DNA of 64,000 nt from Dastarcus helophoroides (GCA_028583605.1 CM053334.1:23212226-23276225); one strand, 5' to 3'. Positions 11,680-23,461 are shown, counted from the stretch's first letter. The notes: generated from the letters alone by a model not told the origin. Program-made: numbers and translations.

Positions 11680-14549
11680 AAAATTTTGACCACCAGTAGT
11701 TCGAGTTTTAAAATGGATAAGTTTCTAATTACCTCTAGAGTCGCTAGAATAGAACAGAATAGGATCTTTAGCATTGGATAAAGTATAGATTGGAAATATG
11801 TATCACTACACAAAATTATAAGAGAAAAAGAAAATAAAGATGAACTTTGTTCTTCGTTGCAATTTTTACCACCAAATAATCATTAAAATGGATCAATTTT
11901 GTCCAAAGATCTAGCTTAGAATATGAAGACAAAATTATAGTGGAAAAAGAAAATATTACTGATTAACCTTCGTTTTTCATTAAAATTTTTACCGCCAAAT
12001 GACTATGATGATTATTCGATTGTGTCCGAAGATGCAGTTTAGAAAAATATACCACATGAAGATAAAATTATAGTGGAAAAAGAAAATATTACTGATGAAT
12101 CTTTGTTTTTCATTGCAATTTTTACCACCAAATAACTATAAGATTGACTGATTGTGTCCGAAGATGCAGTTTAAAAAATATACCACATGAAGACAAAATT
12201 ATAGTGGAAAAAGAAAATGTTACTTATGAACCTTCATTTTTCATGGAAATATTTACCACCAAATGACTATGAAGATAGACCGATTGTGTACGAAGATGCA
12301 GTTTGGAAAAATATACCATTTGAATGACGAAATTATAGTAAAAAAGAAAATATTACTGATGAATTTTTGATTTTTCATTAAAATTTTAGAAACCAAATGA
12401 TTATTAAGATGGATATCGGATCGATTGTGTTTGAATATGTAAGAGTATGATGTATGATACGAAAATAAAGTTATAAGGGAAAAATAAAGTGTTACTAATG
12501 AAATTTTGATTTTCGTTGACATTTTGATCACCAAATCATTATTAAGTTGGATCGATTTTACCTGAATACATGCAAGTAATTACTAAGATGAATCAATTGC
12601 GTTTGAAGATCTAGCTTACAATATAAAAACAAAATTATAGTAGAAAAGAAAATACTACTGATGAACTTTCTTTTTTTGACCACCAAATGATTATTAAAAT
12701 GAATCGATTGTATCCTAAGGTACAGTTTGGAAAAAATTACCACATGAAGACAGAATTATAGTGGAGAAACAAAATATTACTGATGAATTTTCATTTTTTG
12801 TTGGACAACCAAATGATTGACATTTGGTCTGGTCGTAGCAAATATTTATAGGAACATCGTATGATGTTAAGATAATATTTTAAGGGAGAAGAAGAGTCTT
12901 ACTGATGATATTTCGGTTTTCACTGAAATTTTGATCACCAAATGATTATTAAGTTGGATTGGTTTTACTCAATACATTCATATAATTATTAAGATGGGTC
13001 ATTGTGTCTGCAAGTCTAGCTTAGAATATGAACACAAAATTATAGTGGAAAAAAAATATTACTAATCAACGTTCGTTTTTCGTTGAAATTTTAACCACCA
13101 AATCATTATTATTATGTTCAAAGGTACAGTTTAGAAAATGGTACCAATGTAGTCAAAATTCTAGTGGGAAAAGAAAATGTTACTGATGAACTTTCGCTTT
13201 TTATTGAAATTTTGACAACCAAATGATTAAGTTGGATCGACTGTGTTCGAATACGTTAGATTAGGATGTATGATATGAAGATAAAATTATAAAGGAAAAA
13301 GAAACTGTTACTGATGAAACTTCAATTTTCCTTGAAATTTTGATCATCAAAATGATTATTAAGTTGGATCCATTTTATCTGAGTACATAAGATTATAAAG
13401 GAGATATGCTAATTTCAGCTAAAACTTGTGGTTAATTTCTAGAGTCTTCAGTATATACAATCGTTAAGGTACAGCTTAGAAGACCAAATTATAACGGAAA
13501 AAGTAAATATTACTGATGAGCTTTCGCTTTTCATTGAAATCTTTACCACCAAATAATAATTAAGATGGATCAATTGTGTCTAAAGGTCTAGCTGGTAATA
13601 TGAAGACCAAACTGTAGTGGAAAAATAAACTTTTACCTGATGAATTTTCGTTTTCATTGATCCTTACCACCAAATGACTAAGTATTAAGGTGGAATCGAT
13701 TGTGTCCAAAGGTACAGGTTAGAAAAATGTACCACATGAAGACGAAATTATAGTGGAAAAAATAAATATTACTGATACACTTTCGTTTTTCATTGAAATT
13801 TTGACAACCAAATGATTATTAAGTTGAATAATTGTGTTTCGAATACGTAAGATTATGATGTATGATATGAAGATAAAATTATAAGGCAAAAACAAAGTGT
13901 TATTGATGAAATTTTAATTTTCGTTGAAATTTTGATCACCAAATAATTATTAAGGTTAGATCGGTTTTACCTGAATACTTCCAAATAATTATTAAGATGG
14001 ATTAATTGTGTTTGACGGTCTAGCTTACAATATGAAGACAAAATTATGGTGGAAAAAGAAAATATTACTGATGAACTTTCATTTTTTATTGAAATGTTTT
14101 ACCACCAAATGATTAAGTATTAAGATGGATCGATTGTGTTCGAAGGTACAGTTTAGAAAAATGTACAACATGAAGACAAAATTATAACGGAAAAATTAAA
14201 TATTACTCATGAGCTTTCCCCTTTTCATTGAAATTTTTACCACCAAATAGTTTTTAAGATGGAACAATTGTTTCTAAAGGTCTAGCTCGTAATATGAAGA
14301 ACAAACTATAGTGGAAAAGAAAAAGTTACTGATGCATTTTCGTTTTAATTGATTCTTACCACCAAATGACTAAGTATTAAGGTTGTGTCCAAAGGTACAG
14401 GTTAGAAAACATGAAGACAAAATTATAGTAAAAAATATAAATATTACTGATAAACTTTCGTTTTTTATTGAAATTTTGACAACCAAATGATTATTAAGTT
14501 GGATCAATTGTGTTCGAATACTTAAGATTATGATGTACAATATGAAGAT
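11680..14549. repeat. ~130-bp satellite array, first part
   Basis: The monomers are marked by ACCACCAAATGATTATTAAG, then GATCGATTGTGT, then AAAATTATAGTGGAAAAAG and ATATTACTGATGAA. The ACCAAAT anchor recurs at about 11869, 11991, 12125, 12257, 12390, 12530, 12679, 12807, 12936, 13095, 13215, 13346, 13545, 13669, 13805, 13937, 14103, 14241, 14359 and 14479. At least three monomer types alternate: one with GGTACAGTTTAGAAAAATG, one with GGTCTAGCT, and one with TACGTAAGATTATGATGTA. The last type returns at about 13240, 13850 and 14510, so higher-order units are roughly 600-670 bp. Confidence 0.9.
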
Positions 14550-16383
14550 TGAAATATAGAACTTGTCCCCTGAAACCAAGAAAGATTAAAAAACACAACA
14601 ACGGTTGCTCTAACGCGCTTCGACAGCCAAGCTGTCATCTTCAGAGGGATCCCACAACACTCGAATATTTAGGATAATTATTAAGTAGAATTTCGAAAAT
14701 AAGGCGAATTTTGAGACACAATTTAAAATTTTCAAAAAGACTTCTTTCAGAGAATGACGAATATTTAGAATAATAGCGGGATTTCGAAAAAAAAAAGATT
14801 TTGAAAAGACATACCCAAAAAGTATAAGTTTGAGATTAAAGTCAAAATGTTAAAAATCCGAAATTTGAAAAAAGGAACGAATTTTAGGAAAAAACTAACT
14901 TTAAGGGAAAGGTTCAACATTTCGAGAAAAAAATGAAATTCAAGAACAAAGTCGAATTTTACAGACATAGTACGAATGTCGAAATTTTATATACAAAAAA
15001 AATTTCGAGAAAAAGCCAAACTTTAAGAATTTAGTCAACATTTCAAGAAATTTAGATTGAAATTTGGAAAAAAAGGCCCCACGTTAAGAAAAACAACGGA
15101 ATTTCGAAAAAAGTAAAACTTCCACAAAAAAGCTTAAAACTTTCCAGAGAAAGTCAATTTAAAAAAAAAAAATTGTTGAAATTTGGCAAAAAAACAAATT
15201 TTGAAGAAAAAGATGAAATTTCGGAAAATAAATGGAAATCTCACACAGAAAGTTAAATTTTAAAAACATAATCAAATAAATTGAAACGAAAACGGTGAAT
15301 TTTGAAAAAAGTCCTAATGGTAACAAAATGACTATTTTCGAAAAACAAGTTACATTTTCCAGCATAAAGAATCGAGAAGCGGAAATTCAAAAAAAGACGA
15401 TTTTTGAAAGAAAAAAGTAGACGTTTGAAATTAAAGTCGAAATTTTAATAATCAAAATTAAGAAAAAGCGAATTTCAGGAGAACTAACTTTTAGGAGAAA
15501 GGTCAAAATTTCGAAGAAAAATGAATTTCGGAAGAAAAGTTGAATTTTCTAGACATAGTACGAAGTCGAAATTTTAGATACAAAGCAAAATTTCGAAAAT
15601 ATGCCAAACTTCAAAATTCTAATCGAGTATTCAGGAAATTTTTATTCTAAAAATTCGAAATTTTGAAAAAAAGTCCCGATGTTATGAAAAATAATGGAAT
15701 TTCGATTAAAAAAGGAAAACTTCAAGAAAAAATTGTAAAAACTTTCCATAGAAAGTTCATTAAAAAAAATAGTCGAAATTTGGACAAAGGACAAATTTTT
15801 AGGAAAAAGATGAAATTTCGAAAAAATGGAAGTTTCACATGAATGGAAAAATTTTTGGAAAATTTAAACGAAAAATATGAGTCTTGAAAAAATCCTAATG
15901 TTGACAAAAAGACGATTTTCGAGAAAAAAGTTACATTTTCCAGCATAAATAATCGAAAAGGAAAATAGCGGAATTTCGAAAAAAGACGATTTTTGAAAGA
16001 AGAAAAGTAGAACTTTGAGATTGAAGTCGAAATTTTAATAATCGAAAATTGAAAAGAAGGCGAATTTCAGGAAAACTGATTTTAAGGAAAAAGGTCAACA
16101 TTACGAGGAAAAAATGAATTTCGACAAAAAAAAAATGAATTTCGAGAACAAAGTCGAATGTTCTAGACATAGTATGAATATCGAGATTTTAGATACAAAA
16201 CAAAATTTCGAAAATTAGTCAAACTTTACGAATCTAATTAACATTGAATTTCTCTCTGAAAATGACAGCTTGGGTGTCGAAACGCGTTAGAGCAACCTTT
16301 GTTGTGTTTTTTAATCTTTCTTGGTTTCAGGGGACAAGTTCTGTATTTTAATTTTTGACCAGTCCGTTCCATCAGACAAAAAA
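14550..16383 (+). mobile_element. Hp-A element, long 1.8-kb copy inserted in the satellite
   Basis: The left hairpin arm is at 14550-14660. The matching inverted arm is at 16246-16355, followed by the tail GACCAGTCCGTTCCATCAGA and an A-run. An 11-bp duplication AATATGAAGAT lies at 14539-14549 and 16384-16394, and the satellite monomer resumes exactly after it. The short loop of other copies is replaced by about 1.6 kb of A-rich tandem repeat. The left arm has CTGAAGA but GAAG instead of GAAA. The right arm reads CTGAAAA, so both hammerhead cores carry one change. Confidence 0.85.
14760..16210. repeat. ~600-bp tandem units inside the long Hp-A copy
   Basis: Marker segments recur in order. GACATAGTACGAA…TCGAAATTTTA occurs at about 14965, 15554 and 16167. 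GTTACATTTTCCAGCATAAA occurs at about 15350 and 15930. The period is therefore about 590-615 bp, with about 2.5 units. Similar minus-strand open frames beginning MLENVT in two units reflect the repeat, not a gene family. Confidence 0.8.
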
Positions 16384-17510
16384 AATATGAAGATAAAGTT
16401 ATAAGGGAAAAAGAAAGTATTACTGATGAAATTTCAATTTTCGTTGAAATTTTGATCACCAAATGATTATTAAATTAGATCGGTTTTCCCTGAATACTTT
16501 CAAATAATTATTAAGATAGAGCAATTGCGTTTGACGGTCTAGCTTACAATATGAAGACTAAATTATGATGGAAAAAGAAAATATTACTGATGAACTTTTG
16601 TTTTTTATCGAAATGTTTTACCACCAAATGATTAAGTGTTATGATGGATCGATTGTGTTCGAAGATACAGTTTAGAAAAACGTACCACATGAAGACACAA
16701 TTATAGTGAAAAAAGTAAATATTACTGATGAGCTTTCCCTTTTCATTGAAATTTTTACCACCAAATAATTTTTAAGATGGATGAGTTGTGTCTAAAAGTC
16801 TAGCTCGTAATATGAAGACCAAACTATAGTGGAAAAATAAAATGTTACTGATAAGTTTTCGTTTTCATTGATTCTTACCACCAAATTATTAAGTATTAAG
16901 GTAAATCGATTGTGTCCAAAGATACAGGTTAGGAAAATGTACCACATGAAGACAAAATTATAGTGGAAAAAATAAATATTACTGATAAACTTTCGTTTTT
17001 CATTGAAATTTTGACAACCAAATAATTATTAACTTTTTTGTTTTTTATTGAAATGTTTTACCACCAAATAATTAAGTATTAAGATGGATCGATTGTGTTC
17101 GAAGGTGCAGTTTAGAAAAATGTACCACATGAAGGCACAATTATAGTGAAAACAGTAAATATTACTGATGAACTTTCCTTTTTCATTAAAAGTTTTACCA
17201 CCAAATGAATATTATATGGATTGGTTGTACCCAAATACGTAAGATTATAAAGGATATATGCTCTCAAGTTTCACATGAAGCTTCTGATTAGTTTGAAGGG
17301 TCTTCATCACAATCATTTCATACAGCATAGCTTACCGAAATGTGCATGAAGGCAAAATTATAGATAAAAACTGATGATGATGAACTGGTCAGTTACTGGA
17401 ATCTGTAGCAGATTCAATCGACTAGATACCAACTCTCCAAATATGAAGACAAAATTATGGTGGAAAAATAAAATATTACTGATGAATTGTAATTCTTCAT
17501 TGAAATTTTA
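16384..17510. repeat. ~130-bp satellite array, second part
   Basis: This continues the 11680-14549 satellite after the inserted element. The order of monomer types continues from before the insertion. Monomers are recognisable to about 17200 and then become degenerate. Confidence 0.85.
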
Positions 17511-17579
17511 ATACCCACGAGGCCTACCTGTGAGTATTTAAGGTGAACAGAGTTTATCAAATAGGCAAAACCTTGACAA

Positions 17580-17852
17580 CATTATAGTTGACAACCATTG
17601 TACGCCATCTAGGCAAACACTGATTGGGACTTTGCTTTCGCCTTTGGATGACTAAAAGTAATGTGCGCAACATTATAGTTGACAACAACTGTAGGCCATC
17701 TAGGCAAAGACTGATTGAGACTTTTCTTTCGCCTTTGGATGACTAAAAGTAATGTGCAGAACATTATAATTGACAACAACTGTAGGCCATCTACGCAAAG
17801 ACTGATTGAGACTTTTCTTTCGCCTTTGGGTGACTAAAAGTAATGTGCACTA
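17580..17852. repeat. Three tandem 91-bp units
   Basis: Units start at CATTATAGTTGACAAC (17580), again at 17671 and at 17762. The unit includes GGCCATCTAGGCAAA and CTTTCGCCTTTGG-TGACT followed by AAAAGTAATGTGC. Units differ at only a few positions. Confidence 0.9.
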
Positions 17853-18576
17853 GCCCCACCCCCCTATAGCCTCGTGTCTCTAGTAACGTGCTTAATTTGC
17901 CCTTTGGATAATTCACAATTGCATATAGTTTTATTGAAATTTCAAGTATTCTGTAATAAAATTTTACGTGTTTCACTTAGATGTTAGTGGTTGATTGGAT
18001 AAATTCTGTTCGTAAATTAAATTGTTGTATGTTCAACTCTCTGGCTTCGTCTCTGTGTTTAAACAAATCGATGATTTTTCCAGAAAAAGCCTCAAATAAA
18101 CTGTGTAATAAAATTTAAACGGTTTCAATTTGAGAAATAGGTTATTATGAGTCACACCGGGTATCATTAAGTATTTATTAGCCGGTTTTGCGATGTGAAT
18201 GTATATGGCACATTATGGCGCTCGTTGAAAGAATTATACATTTCCGTTGATTATTACAAGAAATCTAATTTGGTTCATCCTATATGTTCGCCACATATAA
18301 ACATATTTCACTTTATATGTGGGAATTGTTTCATTAAGATATAAACTCGAATAGGAGTCGTTCGCGGGAGGATGTAAGGCGATAACCGAATTCACTGCAT
18401 TTATCTAATTTAATGTTAATTTAATAACGTTAAAAATAGAGAAGCAGTATTCTTTCCAATAGACGATTACAGTTTGTTAGGAAAGGATGCAAAAACTGAC
18501 TTTTTTTCCCCTTTAAAGAGTAAGAGAATCAAACTTTCGTGCTAAAACAAGAACTTGAAAACGAGACTTAATCAAA
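17853..18576. other. Mostly unique sequence upstream of a possible exon
   Basis: There is no periodicity and no recognised gene. The last 200 bp lie upstream of the ATG at 18577 and could be promoter or 5' leader, but I see no convincing TATA box. Confidence 0.3.
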
Positions 18577-18634
18577 ATGCAGATCCTTGACCTTCTGTCC
18601 ACGCCAAGTTGGTTAACCCTAATCGAGGGCTCCG
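18577..18634 (+). CDS. Candidate first coding exon with splice donor (unknown protein)
   Basis: The ATG lies in an insect-like start context (ATCAAAATGC). It opens 58 nt that translate to MQILDLLSTPSWLTLIEGS and then reach G|GTGAGTG, a near-ideal 5' splice site at 18635. Codon use is more balanced than in the surrounding DNA, and the peptide is hydrophobic, as a signal or anchor segment would be. Without splicing the frame continues into GC-rich sequence and stops. No second exon can be identified in this window, and a short ATG-to-GTGAGT stretch can occur by chance. I do not recognise the protein. Confidence 0.3.
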
Positions 18635-19010
18635 GTGAGTGTATGTGTATTATGCTGCCTTGGCGTCTGACCCCGTGAACGTCACGCTCCTGCTACTCCA
18701 GCAGGATAGATGCGGGACAGTCGCCGGCGTAAAGTGAAGGAAGAGTATCGTGTGGTGTGGTGTGGTGTGGGATGTTGTTTAGAGGTTTTCTCCGCGAAGT
18801 ATTGATCGAGAGTGGTGTTTGATCAGTCCGGGCCCGTCCATCTGATCTCCCGCCATACACACACCCTCCTCCCGTTCATCCCTCTCCCCCTTCCCGCGTT
18901 TTCGATCCTTATGAGCCTCTGTGCGACCTACTTTGCTCCTGCTGCGTCTGTGGATGGCTACAATACCGATCGGTAGACTATGCCCTTAAAACGCACCGAT
19001 TTTTATAGAT
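18635..19010. other. GC-rich block with short (GTGTG)n run
   Basis: This is one of the few GC-rich stretches of the window, with many CpG dinucleotides, a GTGTGGTGTGGTGTGG run near 18750 and a CT-rich segment near 18860-18900. If 18577-18634 is an exon, this would be the start of its intron. No coding potential is evident. Confidence 0.35.
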
Positions 19011-19424
19011 CGAACATGTGTTCATTCCAGTACTAGTATTCAATTGCTTAAACTAATCTAGAAGAGCGTATAGTGAGTAAATGATGTCAAGTTACGCTTT
19101 GAAACGTCTTCATTAATAAACCTAAACGAATTTGAGGTATGCATTTGGTGGCCATAAATGAAACGTCTCATGGATGTTCATTCAAAGTCTACTATTGCCT
19201 GGGCCTCAATCATGCTGATTAAAGTTATTTTTTTTGCTAAGCTTTAGAAATAAGAACTTGAATCTCCGCTTCGTATAGCGATACGAGGGAATTAGACTAC
19301 TACCACTATTCGATTTTTAGCATAGACTGTACGCCGGATATAATAATCTAAGTCTCCAAGTCGCTTTGCAGTCAAATTTATGAGCCGATAATAGTGCTCT
19401 ACTTATTCGACGATGTTCCTTTCA

Positions 19425-19640
19425 TCAGGTGACAGCGCTGAAGCCAAATGCGTCTAGGAGGAGTAGTAGAGCTGCAATGTTACTACTACTTCATGATGTT
19501 TCCCTAATATATGGGGAGAGGCATCGAAATTACGTGAGATGTACAATTTCTGACAGCACTGAAGCCAAAGCATCTAAGAGTAGTAGAGCTGCAATATTGC
19601 TGCTACTTCATGATATTCTCTGTAATTTATTTGCGAAGTA
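19425..19640. repeat. Tandem duplication of ~121 bp
   Basis: The segment TGACAGC-CTGAAGCCAAA through GTAGTAGAGCTGCAAT to ACTTCATGAT occurs at about 19430 and again at about 19551. A partial third copy (ACTTCATGATGTTTCCCTAA) follows the fold-back element at 19813. The 103-codon frame covering both copies is probably a repeat shadow. Confidence 0.75.
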
Positions 19641-19644
19641 TTCA

Positions 19645-19814
19645 TATTTGTATGCAATTTTATTGGCTTTTTCTTCGCCGAGAAAGAGATCCAACGCAAT
19701 CGCTGTTTGCGGCAATCTAAAACAGATTGCCATTCCTTAATAGAAGGTACTGAAATTTAGGATTGTGAAAGGAGTGACCGGCGAAGAAAAAGCCAATAAA
19801 ACTGCATACAAATA
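19645..19814. mobile_element. 170-bp fold-back element
   Basis: Arms of 36 bp at 19645-19680 and 19779-19814 are inverted copies with one mismatch (TTGTATGCA[A/G]TTTTATTGG … TTCTTCGCCG). They enclose about 100 bp. It interrupts the 121-bp tandem repeat. No clear target duplication could be read, so the superfamily is open. Confidence 0.7.
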
Positions 19815-20690
19815 CTTCATGATGTTTCCCTAATCTACGAGGAGAAGCATCGATGTACAATTTCCGATTGCGATTATATCAAAACGGTATAGATACAAAT
19901 CCTCTTTGTTCTTTCATTCGCAATATCACCATACATCAAATATTAGTTTTTCTTGCAAAATGTATTGAAAGGTTTGGCCACAAAAAAACTTCACTTGTCC
20001 TATATCTTACATGTTAAAAATCGTAAGTTTGACATTGAATATCTGGACTTCGGCACCGTCAAACCTCTTATAATTTGGCAGATGTAAAGGCAGTGCTATT
20101 GGTGATATCCGACAGAAATTTAGAGAAAATCTACAGAAAAGCAATTGACCGATTCACTAATTTAAAGGGATAGTCCGCCGTCTCTAATAATCGGTCATAC
20201 TAAGTGGAATGCACCGGTTCTCGTATCTAACAACCCCCTCATTAATCTACGGAGTATCGACTTAAATAGCATACGTCAATATGCCGCCCAAAAACCAATT
20301 ATTGGTTACGCCACTGTAGACGTGAGAAACGTGACTATATATGTATAATAAAAAAATATTGGACAACTCTCAATTCGGTCTCAACAAAAAAAGTGAGAAG
20401 ACCCATTCTCCAAGAGGCCCCTTGTGTACTGCACACTACTCTACCTCCCTCACAGCTACATTACTAGATTATGCCTAAAAGACATAAACTTTTCAAGTCA
20501 TTAACTGATACGTTCGGTTTCAAGGATCCCAAGAAAGTCGTTGGATGATTCGCTTTTTTCGCATGAAAATTGGCCAATAGCGAACGACCTGCAGATAAAA
20601 GTTAATTTGAAATCACAAATAGGTTATAAAGTGTCTAATACTCGAGAGTTATGTCAAACATGCAGAGGCGTACTTAGAATAGGACCTCTG
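19815..20690. other. Unique non-coding sequence
   Basis: No gene, RNA or repeat structure was recognised apart from the partial tandem unit at the left edge. Confidence 0.35.
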
Positions 20691-20691
20691 G

Positions 20692-20924
20692 TTGAAATAC
20701 AGAACTTGTCCCCTGGAACCAAGAAAGATTAAAAAAACTCAACAATGGTTGCTCTAACGCGTTACGACAGCCAAGCTGTCATTTTCAGAGAGAAACTGTC
20801 AGTTTCTCTGTCGAAACCCGTTAGAGCAACCTTTGTTGTGTTTTTTAATCTTTCTAGGTTTCAGGGGACAAGTTTTGTATTTCAATTTTTGAAGATAACT
20901 AAGGATCAGTCCGTTCCACCAAAA
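20692..20924 (+). mobile_element. Hp-A hairpin element, both arms and tail
   Basis: The left arm runs from TTGAAATACAGAACTTGTCC. The loop region with CAGAGAG is near 20790. The right arm ends TTTGTATTTCAATTTTTGAA, and the tail ends CCGTTCCACC plus AAAA. In the left arm the minus-strand core reads CTGAAAA and GTAA, and the right arm is eroded, so the ribozyme is probably dead. Confidence 0.8.
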
Positions 20925-22051
20925 TCGAACTCTTTAAAAATTATTCCAAATTTCCTAGAGAAAGCCCAATTTGAAGAGAAAATTTAGAATTCTCAGAATA
21001 AAAGTTGTAACGTCGACAAATTCGATAAAAAAAAATTTGGGAAAGTTGAAATTTTCAGTAAATCATGTTAAAAATAAAAACCTAACCTTCCTCAAAAACT
21101 CGAAAAATGTTCAAAATTCGAAAAAAATCAAAAGGACCTATGGTTCATGTCGCAAACCGAAAATTTATATGTATTTAAGTGGGAGCCTTTTCCCAAAAAA
21201 ATTCCTTTCTTCTTCAAAATTTATCCTTTCCTTAAAAGATTTGTTCGAAATTTCGATGTTTTTCTCAAAAATCATATTTTTCTACAAAATTTTTCTTTTT
21301 CTTTAAAATTGAGCATTTATTTATAAAATTAGACTTCTTTTATCAAACATGACTTTGTAAACATTTTGAACTTTTATTTAAGAGTTGGTCGTCTTTTGTT
21401 CCAAAATTGCGCCATGTTTCAAAATTCGACTTTTTTTTAAAAAATTCGACTTTTTTTAATTCTGCAAATTTTAGCTTGTTTCTTAAAATTTGCCTTTTTT
21501 TCAAAATTTGTCTGATAAAAAGGTATGTGTTTTGGAAATTAAAAATTTTTGTAAAAGGACCAAAATTATGACATTTTCTTCTGAAATTTCGACTCTTTTT
21601 TAATCCAAATTTCTTGAAGTTTCAATTTGTTTGTGAAAGTTTCGACATACACCACAATATTGGACATTTTTTGACTCCACATTAAGACAACTAGGGCGCC
21701 TGTCTTCCTCTGACTCGATCAGTCAAGAAAAAAATAAATATTCACCCAGAAAATTTCGATTTTTTTTCCTTAATATTTCGATTTTTTTCTTAAAATTTCG
21801 ATTTATTTTTCTTGAAATTTACTTTTTTCTTAATTTTGATAAAATCTAACTCTCTATGGGAAATTTGGAATTGTCCCTAAAATTAAACGCTTTTTCCTAA
21901 ACTTTAGAACTATTTCGCGAGATTTCGATTATTTCTCGTCATTTCATCTTTTTTTCGAAATTTCGACTAGTTTTTTCAAAATTTCGACCTCTTTTAAAAT
22001 TTTCTTGACATTTCCAACTCTTACTGTGTGGAATTCTTTAATATTCATAAT

Positions 22052-22181
22052 TTTATTAACAATTAAAAAACAACTATGACCGCCGATGATGCATTAATGC
22101 GAAACCTGGTCCGGTGTTAGCAAATATTTATCGAAACATTGTGGAGTTTTTAATATCTATTGCTTTTTAATCGTTAATAAA
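22052..22181 (+). mobile_element. Hp-C small inverted-repeat element with hammerhead core
   Basis: Arms of 18 bp (22052-22069 and 22164-22181, TTTATTAAC[A]ATTAAAAA and its inverse, one mismatch) enclose about 95 bp. The centre carries a near-complete hammerhead motif. It is different in sequence from its T-rich surroundings. A related 40-bp piece (GTAGCAAATATTTAT…GAACATCGT) lies in the satellite at about 12828-12866. Confidence 0.6.
22079..22115 (+). ncRNA. Hammerhead-ribozyme-like motif (Hp-C)
   Basis: Stem I is ACCG (22079-22082) with CGGT (22112-22115), four perfect pairs. The core reads CCGATGA (22083-22089), one change (U4 to C) from CUGAUGA. One extra U follows, then stem II GCA-UUAA-UGC, then GAAA (22101-22104). 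Stem III is minimal (AC-CTG-GT), followed by C at 22111 as the cleavage-site base (GUC). Short stem III is known from Penelope-type hammerheads. The U4 change would be expected to weaken or abolish cleavage. Confidence 0.5.
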
Positions 22182-23321
22182 GTTAAATAGTTATAAATTC
22201 GCTTTTAAAATTTGACTTTCTCGGGACAAGTTAGAATTTTTCGTCCATTTCGAAGTTTTCTCAAAATTGCGTCCTTTTTGGAAATCCCGTTATTTTTCTG
22301 AACATTTTTCTAAAAATGTCTGTCTTTTGAAATTTGAGTTTTAGAAAGTTTGACTGGTTCCTTTAAGTTTACCTTTTTCGCGAAATTTTGATTTTGTCTC
22401 AATATCCGATATTTAATATTTCTAGAAATTTCATCTTTTTTTCTGGTAAATTCGTCTTTTTTTCTCAAGATTTGGCTTTTTCTCCTAAAAGAGTCTTTGT
22501 CTCCTAAAATAGCCTTTTTTTCTTAAAATAGTCTTTTTCTTAAAATAGTCATTTTCTTAAAAAAAGTATTTTTCTTAAAATCCGCCTTTTTCTCAAAATT
22601 CGTCTTTATTGAAATTTCGATATTATTTTCGAAATTCTAATTTTTGGGCTTTTGTTTGAAAAATCGTTTGTTTATTTCAAAATTCTGCCCTTTTTCTAAC
22701 TTTTCAACAAATTTCGAGTTTAAGCCCAAAATGCCCCCAAATTATTTAATGGTAATAAAAATGTAAGAGTTTTTGGGTGGTTTCAAGTAAAACACTTCTT
22801 GTAAATTCAATGTCTTTACTAGATTTTAAATTTTGAGAGCAATGTTTTTGGAAATTGCGATTCTTTTCTCAAAAATCGACTGTCTCGGAAAATTGGAACT
22901 CTTCACAAAATTATACCTCTGCAAATTTTGAGTTTTTTCGAATTTTGGACATTTTTCGAATTTTTTAAAAAGGTTAGGTTTTTATTTTTAATGTGAACGT
23001 CTTTACTGAATTTTAAATTTTGAGAACAATGTTTTTGCAAATTACGATTTTTTTCTCAAAAATTGACCTTCTCGGAAAATTGGATCTCTTCACAAAATTA
23101 TACCCTTGCAAATTTTGATTTTTTTCAAATTTTGGATATTTTTCGAGTTTTTGATTGATATGATTTGATTTTTAATATGATTTGCTGAAAATTTGGACTT
23201 TCGCAATTTTTTTTCCTCGAAATTCGTCCTTTTCGACATTACTACTTTATTCTCAAATTTCCAATTTTCCTCAAGTTGGGCTTTCTGTTAGAAATTTGGA
23301 ATATGTTTTAAAAGGTTCGAT

Positions 23322-23453
23322 TTTGGTGGAACGAACTGGTCGTTGGTTATCTTCAAAAATTGATATTATACAGATCTTGTCCCCTGAAACCAAAAAGGAT
23401 TAAAGAAGACCACAGCGCCTTTGGCTAACCAAGCTATCTTCTTCAGAGATACT
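23322..23453 (-). mobile_element. Hp-A element, truncated copy
   Basis: It starts TTTGGTGGAACGAACTGGTC and ends in the loop at CAGAGATACT, with the far arm missing. An 8-bp duplication GGTTCGAT (23314-23321 and 23454-23461) flanks it, so the truncation happened during insertion and not later. Confidence 0.8.
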
Positions 23454-23461
23454 GGTTCGAT

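Larger units (their letters stand above)
20925..23321. repeat. T-rich low-complexity satellite
   Basis: Degenerate AAATTTCGACTTTTTT-type units fill the region. A longer duplication is visible: TTTTTGGAAATTGCGATTCT at 22848 and TTTTTGCAAATTACGATTTT at 23030 begin similar segments about 180 bp apart. The frames at 20745-21306 start in the Hp-A copy and have no protein character. Confidence 0.65.

Noticed and set aside
15159..15946. Two similar minus-strand frames beginning MLENVT
   Set aside because: They are the same stretch of a 600-bp tandem repeat in two units, not paralogous genes.
17580..17852. Regular repeat arrays considered as CRISPR (also 27790-28232 and 59761-60312)
   Set aside because: Units are wholly repeated without unique spacers, and the genome is eukaryotic.
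20745..21306. Open frames over the Hp-A copy and the following T-rich DNA
   Set aside because: They begin inside the hairpin element and run into low-complexity sequence.
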